Source: Zunongwangia endophytica (GTDB lineage Bacteria > Bacteroidota > Bacteroidia > Flavobacteriales > Flavobacteriaceae). Taken from it: DNA of 64,000 nucleotides. The translations under genes and the position numbers were made by a program. Location of the stretch: assembly GCF_030409505.1 (NCBI RefSeq), contig NZ_JAUFPZ010000002.1:2859501-2923500 (forward strand), read 5' to 3'. Below the pieces are notes generated by a model, which did no database searches, had not been told where the DNA came from, and worked only from the letters and a program-made list of their open reading frames with translations. This document shows positions 54,290-63,053 of the stretch, piece after piece; position 1 is the first letter of the stretch; each line of letters starts with the position of its first letter.

Positions 54290-55078
54290 CTAATTAAACA
54301 TTCGATACATCGGGTTTTCTTTTCGGTTAATGAAGCCGTGGTATGCACAGTTGATTCCGATTAGAATAGCTCCGCCTAAAGCGACATAAGCGATTAAAGT
54401 TTGCTCTTCAGAATGTCGCATATAAATGGCAAAAAGCGCCCAGATACCCACCGCAGCGAATTCACGCAAATTGCGAGTATAAATCATTACAATATTCAAA
54501 ATGGCAGCAACAACAATCATTATAATTGCCCATTGCACTTCAGAAAAGATGCCGCCATTCCAACCAATCTTAGCCAAATAAGCCGAAATATTAGCTATGG
54601 TAGCAACCGCGATCCAACCCGAATAAAAACAAATAGGCCACCAGCTAAAAGCAATAATTTTTAAAGGTGCATCCCAGCGTTCCATGTTGGTATTCAGGAT
54701 AATTTTGATAAGCGAAAACAGAATTAAAAACATCAAGAAAACCGATAAACCCGTATATTCATATAACCAAAAAATTACCCAGGCAGAAGTACTAAGATTC
54801 GCTAAAACAAACCATAATTTTGTTTGCTGAAGAAACTTAAGATCGTTTTGAGATCCAAAAGCCTGATATATTTGATATCCCGAAAAGGAGAGCAAACCCA
54901 AATAAATAATGCCCCAAATAGCAAAAGCATAAGGCGCCGGCGTAAAAAGATTAAAATACTCCTTACTTAAGCTTCCCATCGTATTCCCGTTAAGTTCTAC
55001 GGCTTGCGTATAATAACTAACAAAAAGTGCGATAAGAACAGATATAAAATTGAGTACGGCAAGTAATTTAGGTTTCAT
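54290..55078 (-). CDS. TspO/MBR-related multi-TM protein
   Basis: A 262-residue integral membrane protein with about seven to eight TM helices, rich in Trp. It resembles the enlarged TspO/MBR-like (tryptophan-rich sensory) proteins of Bacteroidota: FTPAPYAFAIWGIIYLGLL in the first half and IIAFSWWPICFYSGWIAVATIAN mid-protein. TspO proteins bind porphyrins or steroids and affect stress responses; whether this longer form does so is unknown. Upstream lies a repeat element (55100-55172). Confidence 0.82.
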   Translation of the reverse strand: MKPKLLAVLNFISVLIALFVSYYTQAVELNGNTMGSLSKEYFNLFTPAPYAFAIWGIIYLGLLSFSGYQIYQAFGSQNDLKFLQQTKLWFVLANLSTSAWVIFWLYEYTGLSVFLMFLILFSLIKIILNTNMERWDAPLKIIAFSWWPICFYSGWIAVATIANISAYLAKIGWNGGIFSEVQWAIIMIVVAAILNIVMIYTRNLREFAAVGIWALFAIYMRHSEEQTLIAYVALGGAILIGINCAYHGFINRKENPMYRMFN

Positions 55079-55099
55079 AGTTTTTATTGATATTCATTG

Positions 55100-55172
55100 T
55101 CATTTAGAATCTGATTGGCAATCTCAGACCAATTACAGTTTAATGAGATTCTGAAACGAATTCAGTTTGACG
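55100..55172. repeat. GTCAT...ATCTCAT dispersed inverted repeat, copy 5 (diverged)
   Basis: Starts GTCATTTAGAATCTGATTGG, contains AATGAGATTCTGAA and ends CAGTTTGAC, with a short CTGAA/TTCAG stem. More decayed than the other copies. Confidence 0.5.
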
Positions 55173-55267
55173 TAATTTGACGTGATTTGATTGGGAATTT
55201 GAATTTACCAAACACCAGAATAAACCAACGTTAGTGTTAGGTTAAAGTTTCTTTTGATATTTCTGTT

Positions 55268-55897
55268 CTAATTCACCTGAATTACTTCAGCATCAGCACA
55301 AACAAAAACCTGGTCTTTTGGCTCAGGTTTCATCACAAAACAACCGGTAAATTCGCCAAAAGCGGGTAAAATTAATTGACGTTCACTTCGGAAGAAACAT
55401 TTCAGTTTTAAATGTTGTTTTCCTAATCCAACTAAGCGATAACCGGGATGAATATGCCCGCAAATATTGAAGCTGTCTTCTTGTTCCTCAGGATGATGAG
55501 TTAATCTGAAGTTATCGATGTTTAATTCCTGATGAATTTTCACACCCAACTCATCATAATGTAGCGGAGATATAATATCGTGGTTTCCGGCGATTAAAAT
55601 AACTTCCGCTTGCTGTTGTTGTAACCAGTTTTCGAATAAATTCCATTCAGAATTTAAAGCACTGTGAAAAAGATCCCCCAGAAAAATAATTTGCTTAGGC
55701 TGAAATTGCGCAACCGACTCATTTAAACGATCAAAATTTTTTAGAATTGCAGTTTGTGGAACCGCGCTCCCATTTTTTCTGAAGTGCGATATTTTACCCA
55801 AATGAACATCAGCCACCAGCAATGCTTGCTGCTCTTCCCAATAAGAAACGCCATTACAGGCAAGTTGAAAATGATTATTTTGAATAGCTAATGTCAT
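55268..55897 (-). CDS. pdeM: PdeM-type metallophosphoesterase (ligase-associated DNA damage response)
   Basis: A 209-residue calcineurin-like phosphoesterase with all metal-binding blocks: VADVHLGKISHFRKNG, IIFLGDLFHSALNSEW, LIAGNHD and ICGHIHPGYRL. The pattern fits PdeM, usually encoded beside a Lhr helicase, an exonuclease and an ATP-dependent DNA ligase. None of these is nearby; instead it follows a methionine aminotransferase gene by 29 bases on the same strand and is probably co-transcribed with it. Confidence 0.87.
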   Translation of the reverse strand: MTLAIQNNHFQLACNGVSYWEEQQALLVADVHLGKISHFRKNGSAVPQTAILKNFDRLNESVAQFQPKQIIFLGDLFHSALNSEWNLFENWLQQQQAEVILIAGNHDIISPLHYDELGVKIHQELNIDNFRLTHHPEEQEDSFNICGHIHPGYRLVGLGKQHLKLKCFFRSERQLILPAFGEFTGCFVMKPEPKDQVFVCADAEVIQVN

Positions 55898-55926
55898 ATC
55901 TCCATCTCCTAAAAAGAGCTGCGAAT

Positions 55927-57081
55927 TTAGCCAATTTTAGATAATATTTCAGCCGCTTTTTCCAGTGTTTCATTTTCCTTAGCAAAACAAAATCTCAATT
56001 GCTTATGATCTTGTTGATCGATGTTGAAAACAGACACCGGAATAGAAGCCAAACGATATTCTTTGACCATCTTTGCTGCAAACAAAATATCTGACTCGCT
56101 GGTAATTTCTGAATAATCTACTAACTGAAAATAAGTTCCTGCGGAAGGAACTGTCTTAAACTTGGTATCCTTAATTAAATCTAAAAAATAATCTCTTTTT
56201 TGCTGATAGAAATTAGGCAAACTAAGATAGGTCTCCGGGTTTTTAAGATATTCAGCAAAGGCTCGTTGCATGGGATGATTCACACAGAAAACGGTAATTT
56301 CATGGATTTTGCGTATCTCTTTCATCAATACTTCTGGAGCTACGCAATAGCCCATTTTCCAACCTGTATTATGAAAAGTCTTACCAAAGGACGCGCAAAC
56401 GATGGCTCTTTCTGCTAAATCTTTAAAAGCGGAAGCACTTTGATGTTTTCGATCATCAAATATAATATGCTCGTAAACTTCGTCGCTAAGCAAAATGATA
56501 TTGGTGTTTTTTAATAGCTTTTCTAAGCGCAGCATATCCTCTCTAGACAAAATACTACCGCTGGGATTGTGAGGCGAATTGATTACGATCATTCGCGTTT
56601 TATCGCTAATTTTAGTTTCAACTTCTTCCCAATCTACTTGATATTCTTTTCCTTTAAGCTGAATAGGAACCGGAATTCCGCCATTTGATTTTACGATGGG
56701 CTCGTAAATATCGTAAGCGGGTTTAAAAATAATCACCTCGTCTCCCGGATGCACAAACGCTGAAATCCCGCAATAAATAGCCTGTGATGCTCCTGAAGTG
56801 ACCGTAATTTCAGAATCTACATGATATTTTTTACCATGCAGATTTTCAATTTTATTAATGATTTCTTCTCTTAATTCAGGAATCCCTGCTAGTGGTGCGT
56901 ATTGATTATAGCCATCTTTCATCGCTTTGAAAACCAGTTCTTTCAGATAATCATCACTTTTAAAACCCGGAAACCCCTGCGACATATTTATCGCCTGATA
57001 TTGCGAAGCCATTCCGCTCATTTTAGAGAAAATGCTTTCAGGCGTATTGGGTAGTTTTGAATTAATTTCAGGAAAAATCAT
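55927..57081 (-). CDS. PLP-dependent methionine aminotransferase (class I/II)
   Basis: A 384-residue fold-type I aminotransferase. Typical elements are YQAINMSQGFPGF near the N-terminus, SGASQAIYCG, NSPHNPSGSIL, the PLP-binding Lys in CASFGKTFHNTGWKMGY, and the substrate-carboxylate Arg in LRFCFAKENETL. The sequence is like YbdL/kynurenine-type aminotransferases, usually called methionine aminotransferase in this phylum (transaminates 4-methylthio-2-oxobutyrate at the end of methionine salvage). No salvage genes are adjacent. It heads a two-gene operon with pdeM. Confidence 0.9.
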   Translation of the reverse strand: MIFPEINSKLPNTPESIFSKMSGMASQYQAINMSQGFPGFKSDDYLKELVFKAMKDGYNQYAPLAGIPELREEIINKIENLHGKKYHVDSEITVTSGASQAIYCGISAFVHPGDEVIIFKPAYDIYEPIVKSNGGIPVPIQLKGKEYQVDWEEVETKISDKTRMIVINSPHNPSGSILSREDMLRLEKLLKNTNIILLSDEVYEHIIFDDRKHQSASAFKDLAERAIVCASFGKTFHNTGWKMGYCVAPEVLMKEIRKIHEITVFCVNHPMQRAFAEYLKNPETYLSLPNFYQQKRDYFLDLIKDTKFKTVPSAGTYFQLVDYSEITSESDILFAAKMVKEYRLASIPVSVFNIDQQDHKQLRFCFAKENETLEKAAEILSKIG

Positions 57082-57103
57082 ATTTAAATTTTAAATAAGA
57101 TCC

Positions 57104-57140
57104 ATAAAAAATCCCGAAATCTAAAGAGAAATCGGGATCA
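57104..57140 (-). terminator. Intrinsic terminator after sdhB
   Basis: On the minus strand ATCCCGA and TTCGGGAT pair around an AT-rich loop, followed by six T, between sdhB and the aminotransferase gene. Confidence 0.75.
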
Positions 57141-57164
57141 GTTTTATTCCGAAGAAATTATTTT

Positions 57165-57911
57165 TTATCCTTTTGTACTAGCAGATAAGTATTCACGGTT
57201 CATACGAGCGATATTCTCTAAAGAAATTCCTTTAGGACATTCGATCTCACAGGCTCCTGTATTACTACATGCTCCAAAACCTTCCTCGTCCATTTGTCTT
57301 ACCATCGCCATAACACGCTCTGTTGCTTCTATTCTACCTTGTGGTAGTAAAGCGTACTGAGATACTTTAGCAGAAGTGAATAACATAGCACTCGCATTTT
57401 TACATGCTGCTACACAAGCTCCACACCCAATACAGGTTGCTGCATTAAAAGAATCATCTGCTTTTGACTTTTCTACCGGTATAGAGTTTGCATCTATCGT
57501 ATTTCCTGATGTATTTACAGATACGTAACCCCAAGCTTGTTGAATTCTATCAAAAGCTGAACGGTCTACGATTAAATCTTTTACTACCGGGAAAGCTTTT
57601 GCTCTAAATGGCTCGATAACTATAGTATCGCCATCTTTAAACTTTCTCATGTGCAACTGGCAGGTTGCGATAAGTTTATCTGGGCCGTGTGGCTCGCCAT
57701 CAATTTGTAAAGAACAAGATCCGCAAATTCCTTCACGACAATCGTGATCAAATTGTACAGTATCCTCTCCTTTTTCAACCAGCTGTTCGTTAAGTATATC
57801 CAGCATTTCTAGAAAAGACATATCACCGTCTATCCCATCAACCTGGTAATCTACCATTCCACCTTTAGCCTTAGCGCTTTCCTGACGCCATATTTTTAAA
57901 TTAAGTTTCAT
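57165..57911 (-). CDS. sdhB: Succinate dehydrogenase iron-sulfur subunit
   Basis: Electron-transfer subunit (248 residues) linking SdhA flavin to the membrane quinone. The [2Fe-2S] ferredoxin domain has CREGICGSC and the distal Cys in LIATC. The C-terminal domain has [11 protein letters not shown] and [11 protein letters not shown] for the [4Fe-4S] and [3Fe-4S] clusters. Third gene of sdhCAB. The 75-base gap to sdhA contains a repeat/hairpin (57926-57981), unusual within this operon. A terminator follows. Confidence 0.96.
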   Translation of the reverse strand: MKLNLKIWRQESAKAKGGMVDYQVDGIDGDMSFLEMLDILNEQLVEKGEDTVQFDHDCREGICGSCSLQIDGEPHGPDKLIATCQLHMRKFKDGDTIVIEPFRAKAFPVVKDLIVDRSAFDRIQQAWGYVSVNTSGNTIDANSIPVEKSKADDSFNAATCIGCGACVAACKNASAMLFTSAKVSQYALLPQGRIEATERVMAMVRQMDEEGFGACSNTGACEIECPKGISLENIARMNREYLSASTKG

Positions 57912-57925
57912 ATGCTTTAGATTTT

Positions 57926-57981
57926 AGTATTGAGTATTGAGTTTTGAGTCGCTAATTGGTAACACGTCATATCTCAATACT
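57926..57981. repeat. Heptad-type inverted repeat between sdhA and sdhB
   Basis: Two overlapping copies of AGTATTGAG (57926-57934 and 57933-57941) face CTCAATACT (57973-57981), so a 9-bp hairpin can form in the mRNA between the two cistrons. Confidence 0.7.
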
Positions 57982-57986
57982 TGCAT

Positions 57987-59990
57987 CTATTTATAACTTC
58001 TGGTTTTTAATTCAATATTATCAAAGATTAGCTGTTCTTTATGTAGAACGGCTTCACTAGGTAAACCGGTATGTTCCCAAGCGGCTACATACCTAAAGTT
58101 TTCATCATCTCTTAAAGCTTCTCCTTCTTCTGTTTGATATTCTTCTCTAAAGTGACCTCCACAAGATTCTTCTCTATGCAGTGCATCTTTAGCAAAAAGC
58201 TCACCAAGTTCTAAGAAATCTGCAACACGCCCTGCTTTCTCAAGCTCAGCATTTTTAGATTCGGTAGGACCGGTAACTTTTACGTTCTTCCAGAAATCTT
58301 CGCGTAAGGCTTTAATCTCATCAATTGCTTCTTGTAATCCTTTCGCATTACGAGCCATACCACATTTCTCCCACATAATCTTACCAAGTTTCTTATGGTA
58401 AGAATCCACAGAATGTTTGCCGCCAGCATTCATCAATTTATTGATTCGATCTGTTACATCTTTTTCAGCAGCATCAAATTCTGGAGAATCTGTTGGAATT
58501 TTTCCGGTTCTAATATCTTCTGAAAGTGAATGACCGATAGTATATGGTAACACAAAATAACCATCGGCTAAACCTTGCATTAGAGCAGAAGCTCCAAGTC
58601 TGTTTGCACCATGATCAGAGAAGTTAGCTTCTCCTGCAGCAAAACAACCTGGTATTGTTGTTTGTAAATTGTAATCTACCCATAGTCCACCCATTGTATA
58701 ATGTACCGCAGGGTAAATCATCATTGGTGTTTTATATGGATTTTGATCGGTAATCTTTTCGTACATATCAAAAAGGTTCCCGTATTTAGATTCTACCACT
58801 TCAGTACCTAAGCGAATAACTTCTTCATCAGATGGATTTTTATGTCCAGATGTAAATGCTTTTTCTTTTCCGTAGCGTTTAATTGCACTAGCAAAATCCA
58901 GATAAACTGCCTGTCCTGTTTTGTTCACTCCAAAACCGGCATCACATCTTTCTTTAGCAGCTCTAGAAGCAACATCACGTGGTACTAAGTTTCCGAAAGA
59001 AGGATATCTTCTTTCTAAATAGTAATCTCTATCTTCTTCAGCTAAATCTGTAGGCTTTTTCTTTCCATCTCGAATAGCATCAGCATCTTCTTTTTTCTTT
59101 GGCACCCAAATACGACCATCATTACGAAGTGATTCCGACATCAACGTTAATTTAGACTGATGATCTCCGGTTACAGGTATACAAGTTGGGTGAATTTGTG
59201 TATAACATGGATTAGCAAAATAAGCTCCTCTACGGTGCGCTCGCCATGCAGCCATCACATTACTTCCCATCGCATTGGTAGAAAGGAAAAATACATTACC
59301 GTATCCTCCTGAAGCTAAAACAACAGCATGACCAGAATGTCTTTCAATTTTTCCTGTTACCATATCTCTGGCAATAATCCCACGAGCTTTACCGTCTACA
59401 AGCACCAAATCCATCATTTCGTGACGGTTAAATGGTGTGATCTTCCCACGGTTAATCTGGCGGTTCATTGCAGAATAAGCTCCTAACAATAACTGCTGCC
59501 CTGTTTGTCCTTTAGCGTAGAATGTTCTGGAAACTAAAACCCCTCCAAAAGAACGGTTATCTAAGTATCCTCCGTATTCTCTCGCAAACGGAACACCTTG
59601 TGCAACACACTGGTCGATTATATTTCCTGAAACCTCAGCAAGACGGTAAACGTTTGCCTCTCTGGAACGATAATCTCCTCCTTTTACAGTATCATAAAAA
59701 AGACGGTAATCAGAATCACCATCTCCCTGATAATTTTTTGATGCGTTTATACCTCCCTGAGCCGCAATAGAGTGCGCACGTCTGGGAGAATCCTGGTAAC
59801 AAAATGTCTTTACGTTATAACCTAACTCGGCAAGCGTTGCTGCTGCAGCACCGCCGGCAAGTCCTGTACCAACAACAATAACATCAATGTTTCGCTTATT
59901 GGCTGGATTTACCAGGTTAATATCATTTTTATGTTTAGTCCACTTATCTTTAAGTGGCCCTTCAGGTATCTTTGATTCTAAAATTGACAT
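57987..59990 (-). CDS. sdhA: Succinate dehydrogenase flavoprotein subunit
   Basis: Catalytic subunit (667 residues) oxidising succinate to fumarate. FAD motif [24 protein letters not shown]-linking His in [14 protein letters not shown], active-site region [15 protein letters not shown] and [21 protein letters not shown], and the C-terminal [13 protein letters not shown]. The length and type belong to the class B (SdhCAB, single cytochrome b) enzymes of Bacteroidota and Bacillus. It is translated from the ATG at 59990, 12 bases after sdhC. Confidence 0.97.
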   Translation of the reverse strand: MSILESKIPEGPLKDKWTKHKNDINLVNPANKRNIDVIVVGTGLAGGAAAATLAELGYNVKTFCYQDSPRRAHSIAAQGGINASKNYQGDGDSDYRLFYDTVKGGDYRSREANVYRLAEVSGNIIDQCVAQGVPFAREYGGYLDNRSFGGVLVSRTFYAKGQTGQQLLLGAYSAMNRQINRGKITPFNRHEMMDLVLVDGKARGIIARDMVTGKIERHSGHAVVLASGGYGNVFFLSTNAMGSNVMAAWRAHRRGAYFANPCYTQIHPTCIPVTGDHQSKLTLMSESLRNDGRIWVPKKKEDADAIRDGKKKPTDLAEEDRDYYLERRYPSFGNLVPRDVASRAAKERCDAGFGVNKTGQAVYLDFASAIKRYGKEKAFTSGHKNPSDEEVIRLGTEVVESKYGNLFDMYEKITDQNPYKTPMMIYPAVHYTMGGLWVDYNLQTTIPGCFAAGEANFSDHGANRLGASALMQGLADGYFVLPYTIGHSLSEDIRTGKIPTDSPEFDAAEKDVTDRINKLMNAGGKHSVDSYHKKLGKIMWEKCGMARNAKGLQEAIDEIKALREDFWKNVKVTGPTESKNAELEKAGRVADFLELGELFAKDALHREESCGGHFREEYQTEEGEALRDDENFRYVAAWEHTGLPSEAVLHKEQLIFDNIELKTRSYK

Positions 59991-60002
59991 GATTCGTGCG
60001 AA

Positions 60003-60665
60003 TTAAAGGTTATTGATATAGTGAAACAGCGCTATAAAAATAAATCCTAATGGGATAATTATAGCATAGGCCACTGTAACGCCTCTTAGCCCTTTAGCAT
60101 ATTTATTTCTCCATCCCACAGATTGGAAAGACGAAGAAAAACCGTGAAGAAGGTGCAAACTTAAGAAAACAAAAGACAGGCAATAAAAACCTACACGTAT
60201 TGGATCCTGAAATTTAGCAACTAACTCACCATAATATCTTGAAGCATCTGATGGATGAGATTCTACATATTTATGCACTAATTCTGGTACCCAGAAGTCA
60301 TAAAAGTGAAGTCCTAAAAATGCTAATACTACAAGCCCGGTATAAATCATATTTCTAGACATCCAGCTAGAATTTTCCTGACCCTTATATTTTACATACT
60401 TTACATCTCTTGCACCGCGATTTCTAAGTTCTAGAACAATCCCCATTACAAAATGGAAGACTACACCAAAAATTAGAACGGGCTGTAAAAATGCCTGAAC
60501 TACAAAATTGGTTCCCATAAAATGGGAAAGCTCGTTAAACAGATCTTTACTAATTACCGAAGTAAGGTTTATAGTAAAATGTTGAAGTAAGAATAAGACC
60601 AAGAACAGTCCCGACAAGGCCATCGCAACTTTCTTTGCGATAGATGATTTTAAAAATCCACCCAT
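60003..60665 (-). CDS. sdhC: Succinate dehydrogenase cytochrome b subunit (class B)
   Basis: Membrane anchor of 220 residues with five TM helices carrying two hemes b and the quinone site. Heme-ligand His candidates occur in LFLLQHFTINL, VFHFVMGIVLELRNRG, FLGLHFYDFW and LSLHLLHGFSSSFQSVGW. It opens the sdhCAB operon behind a consensus promoter. In class B enzymes this subunit conducts electrons to menaquinone. Confidence 0.96.
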   Translation of the reverse strand: MGGFLKSSIAKKVAMALSGLFLVLFLLQHFTINLTSVISKDLFNELSHFMGTNFVVQAFLQPVLIFGVVFHFVMGIVLELRNRGARDVKYVKYKGQENSSWMSRNMIYTGLVVLAFLGLHFYDFWVPELVHKYVESHPSDASRYYGELVAKFQDPIRVGFYCLSFVFLSLHLLHGFSSSFQSVGWRNKYAKGLRGVTVAYAIIIPLGFIFIALFHYINNL

Positions 60666-60695
60666 TGGTTTCGATTATTTATAGAATTTTAAAGG

Positions 60696-60727
60696 CAAAA
60701 ATACACTCCAAAACACTTATGGACAAA
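60696..60727 (-). promoter_or_regulatory. Promoter of sdhCAB
   Basis: Minus-strand TTTG (60727 to 60724), a 20-base spacer and TATTTTTG (60703 to 60696) match the Bacteroidota promoter consensus fully. Leader about 24 bases. Confidence 0.7.
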
Positions 60728-60932
60728 CTTTCAAGCTTGTTTGTAGGACTATTTAGAACAAGTATAAGTAAGATTCTTTTTTGTTGAAGGCTTTTTTTAT
60801 AATCTAAAAAGTTGAAAAATCCCAAACCTCTTGTTTTACGGTGTATTTCGAAGGAATTTTGAAAATCAACTTAGAAATTTCAATCGATTGAAATTATACA
60901 ATTTATAATTTTTTTAAGGCGAAGACATTCAA

Positions 60933-60966
60933 CAAAAAAAGCTACCCGAATTATCAGGTAGCTTTA
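60933..60966 (-). terminator. Intrinsic terminator after asnB
   Basis: On the minus strand AAAGCTACC and GGTAGCTTT pair around a 10-base loop and run into a T-tract. Confidence 0.8.
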
Positions 60967-60990
60967 TCTTTAATATTGATTTTTTTAAGA

Positions 60991-62673
60991 TTATCCTTCT
61001 ATCAAATCTTTTTTATAAGCATCGGAATGAACATTTGCCACTGCTCTTCCTGAAGGATCGTTCATATTCTTAAAAGATTCATCCCATTCTAATGCAGTTG
61101 GTGTACTACAAGCTACAGAAGGAACTGATGGCACAGACAACGCTGCTGCATCACTAGGGAAATGATCTGTAAAAATAGATCTATAATAATATTCCTCCTT
61201 GCTTGTTGGCGGCTGAATTGGAAATTTGAAATGTGCATTTTTAAGTTGCTCATCGCTAACTTCAGATTCTACTAATTCTTTTAGAGTATCAATCCAACTA
61301 TAACCCACACCATCAGAGAATTGTTCTTTTTGTCTCCAGGCTACACTTTCTGGAAGATAATCTTCAAAAGCTTTTCTTAACACCCATTTTTCGATACGCT
61401 CCCCGGTTATCATTTTATCTTTTGGGTTTAATCGCATTGCAACGTCCATAAATTCCTTATCTAAGAATGGAACTCGACCTTCAATTCCCCATGCACAAAG
61501 CGATTTATTAGCTCTTAAACAGTCATATTGATGAAGCTTATCCAGCTTACGAACGGTTTCTTCGTGAAACTCTTTATCGTTCGGCGCTTTATGAAAGTAT
61601 AAATACCCACCAAATAATTCATCTGAACCTTCACCAGAAAGCACCATTTTAATTCCTAAAGATTTAATAGTTCTCGCCATTAAATACATAGGAGTGGATG
61701 CTCTAATTGTCGTTACATCGTAAGTTTCTATATGATAGATCACATCTTTTATGGCATCTAAACCTTCCTGAATCGTAAATTTAATCTCATGATGCACGGT
61801 ATCTAAATGATCGGCTACTTTCTTCGCTGCCGCAAGATCTGGAGAACCTTCTAATCCGATAGCAAAAGAGTGCAATCTTGGCCACCATGCCGCATCTTTA
61901 TCTCCACTCTCAATTCTTTTTTCTGAATACTTTTTCGCTACTGCTGAAGTAATAGAAGAATCCAAACCACCTGAAAGTAAAACACCATAAGGAACATCAC
62001 TCATTAATTGACGGTGTACCGCTTGCTCTAATGCTTCTTTTAAATCCTCGATACTTGTTTCGTTATCTTTTACTGCATCATATTCCATCCAGTCACGTTG
62101 GTACCATCTTTGGAATCCTTCTTTTTTGCTAGATAAATAGTGACCCGGAGGAAATAATTCAATTTTAGTACATTTTCCTTCTAAAGCTTTAAGTTCAGAA
62201 GCAACATAAAAAGTCCCGTTGTGGTCCCATCCTATATATAAAGGTATCACCCCCATGTGGTCACGAGCAATAAAATACTCGTCGTTTTCAGCGTCATAAA
62301 TAGCAAAGCCAAAAATTCCGTTTAATTCATCCAAAAAGGTATCTCCTTTTTCTTTGTAAAGTGCAAGAATTACTTCACAATCAGATTCAGTTTGAAATTT
62401 ATAATTAGGAAACTGACTTCTTAATTGCTTATGATTATATATTTCTCCATTTGCAGCAAGTATTAGCTGCTTATCTTCAGATAATAAAGGTTGTCCACCA
62501 GAGATTGGATCTACAATAGCTAAGCGCTCATGCGCCAAAATAGCTTTATCGTCACTATAAATTCCACTCCAGTCTGGGCCACGGTGTCTAAGACATTTAG
62601 CCATTTCTAATAATTGAGGTCTTAAATCTTCAGACTTCTCTTTTAAATCGAACGCACAAACAATTCCACACAC
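60991..62673 (-). CDS. asnB: Glutamine-hydrolysing asparagine synthase B
   Basis: Converts aspartate to asparagine using glutamine amide nitrogen and ATP; 560 residues. The N-terminal Ntn amidotransferase domain begins MCGIVCAFD with catalytic Cys2, followed by RHRGPDWSG, LAIVDPISGGQP and AANGEIYNHKQLR. The C-terminal synthetase has the PP-loop SGGLDSS at 234-240 and LSGEGSDELFGGY. The start codon is GTG, fixed because the catalytic Cys must become residue 1 of the mature protein. A near-consensus -7 box (AATATTTG) is at 62712 to 62705. Monocistronic, with its own terminator. Confidence 0.96.
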   Translation of the reverse strand: MCGIVCAFDLKEKSEDLRPQLLEMAKCLRHRGPDWSGIYSDDKAILAHERLAIVDPISGGQPLLSEDKQLILAANGEIYNHKQLRSQFPNYKFQTESDCEVILALYKEKGDTFLDELNGIFGFAIYDAENDEYFIARDHMGVIPLYIGWDHNGTFYVASELKALEGKCTKIELFPPGHYLSSKKEGFQRWYQRDWMEYDAVKDNETSIEDLKEALEQAVHRQLMSDVPYGVLLSGGLDSSITSAVAKKYSEKRIESGDKDAAWWPRLHSFAIGLEGSPDLAAAKKVADHLDTVHHEIKFTIQEGLDAIKDVIYHIETYDVTTIRASTPMYLMARTIKSLGIKMVLSGEGSDELFGGYLYFHKAPNDKEFHEETVRKLDKLHQYDCLRANKSLCAWGIEGRVPFLDKEFMDVAMRLNPKDKMITGERIEKWVLRKAFEDYLPESVAWRQKEQFSDGVGYSWIDTLKELVESEVSDEQLKNAHFKFPIQPPTSKEEYYYRSIFTDHFPSDAAALSVPSVPSVACSTPTALEWDESFKNMNDPSGRAVANVHSDAYKKDLIEG

Positions 62674-63053
62674 AGTATTAAAGTTTTAAGTATTAAAGTT
62701 GAAACAAATATTGAATTAATATTCAATTAAAAAAGCATAAAATTGAAAACAGGTTACAAATGAAAATCAAAAATTGAATATAAACTTCAAAATGAAAAAA
62801 TAAGGCTTTGAATTATATTGATTTTTTTTCAGCAGTAAACTACGAAAGGCAACCCCAAAAGGTATTGGTTTGAAAGTCTTCCATATTTCGATATGGAGCC
62901 TCAAAGTATTTCATCTCTATTATCGAGTAACATCCTTCATTTAATCTATTCTATGCTTATTCTTAAAAGTACAACTTTTAATAACATATTTATAATATTT
63001 CTTTAAGACTCAAAATGAAGCAATAATCGTAAATTGAGTTAAAATTTAATATT
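62674..63053. other. Divergent interval between asnB and an SDR gene, with dispersed repeat
   Basis: Contains the asnB -7 box (62705-62712), AT-rich filler, and the second copy of the 82-84 bp repeat (62847-62930). No ORF supported. Confidence 0.6.
62847..62930. repeat. Dispersed 82-84 bp intergenic repeat, copy 2
   Basis: Same order of blocks as 23481-23562: AGGCAA, GGTATTGGTTTG, ATTTCGA, GCCTCAAAGTATTTCATCT and ATTATCGAGTAA. Confidence 0.6.

Larger units (their letters stand above)
60666..60990. other. Interval between sdhC and asnB
   Basis: Holds the sdhCAB promoter on the left and the asnB terminator on the right. The remaining ~200 AT-rich bases show no ORF or repeat that I can support. 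Confidence 0.6.
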
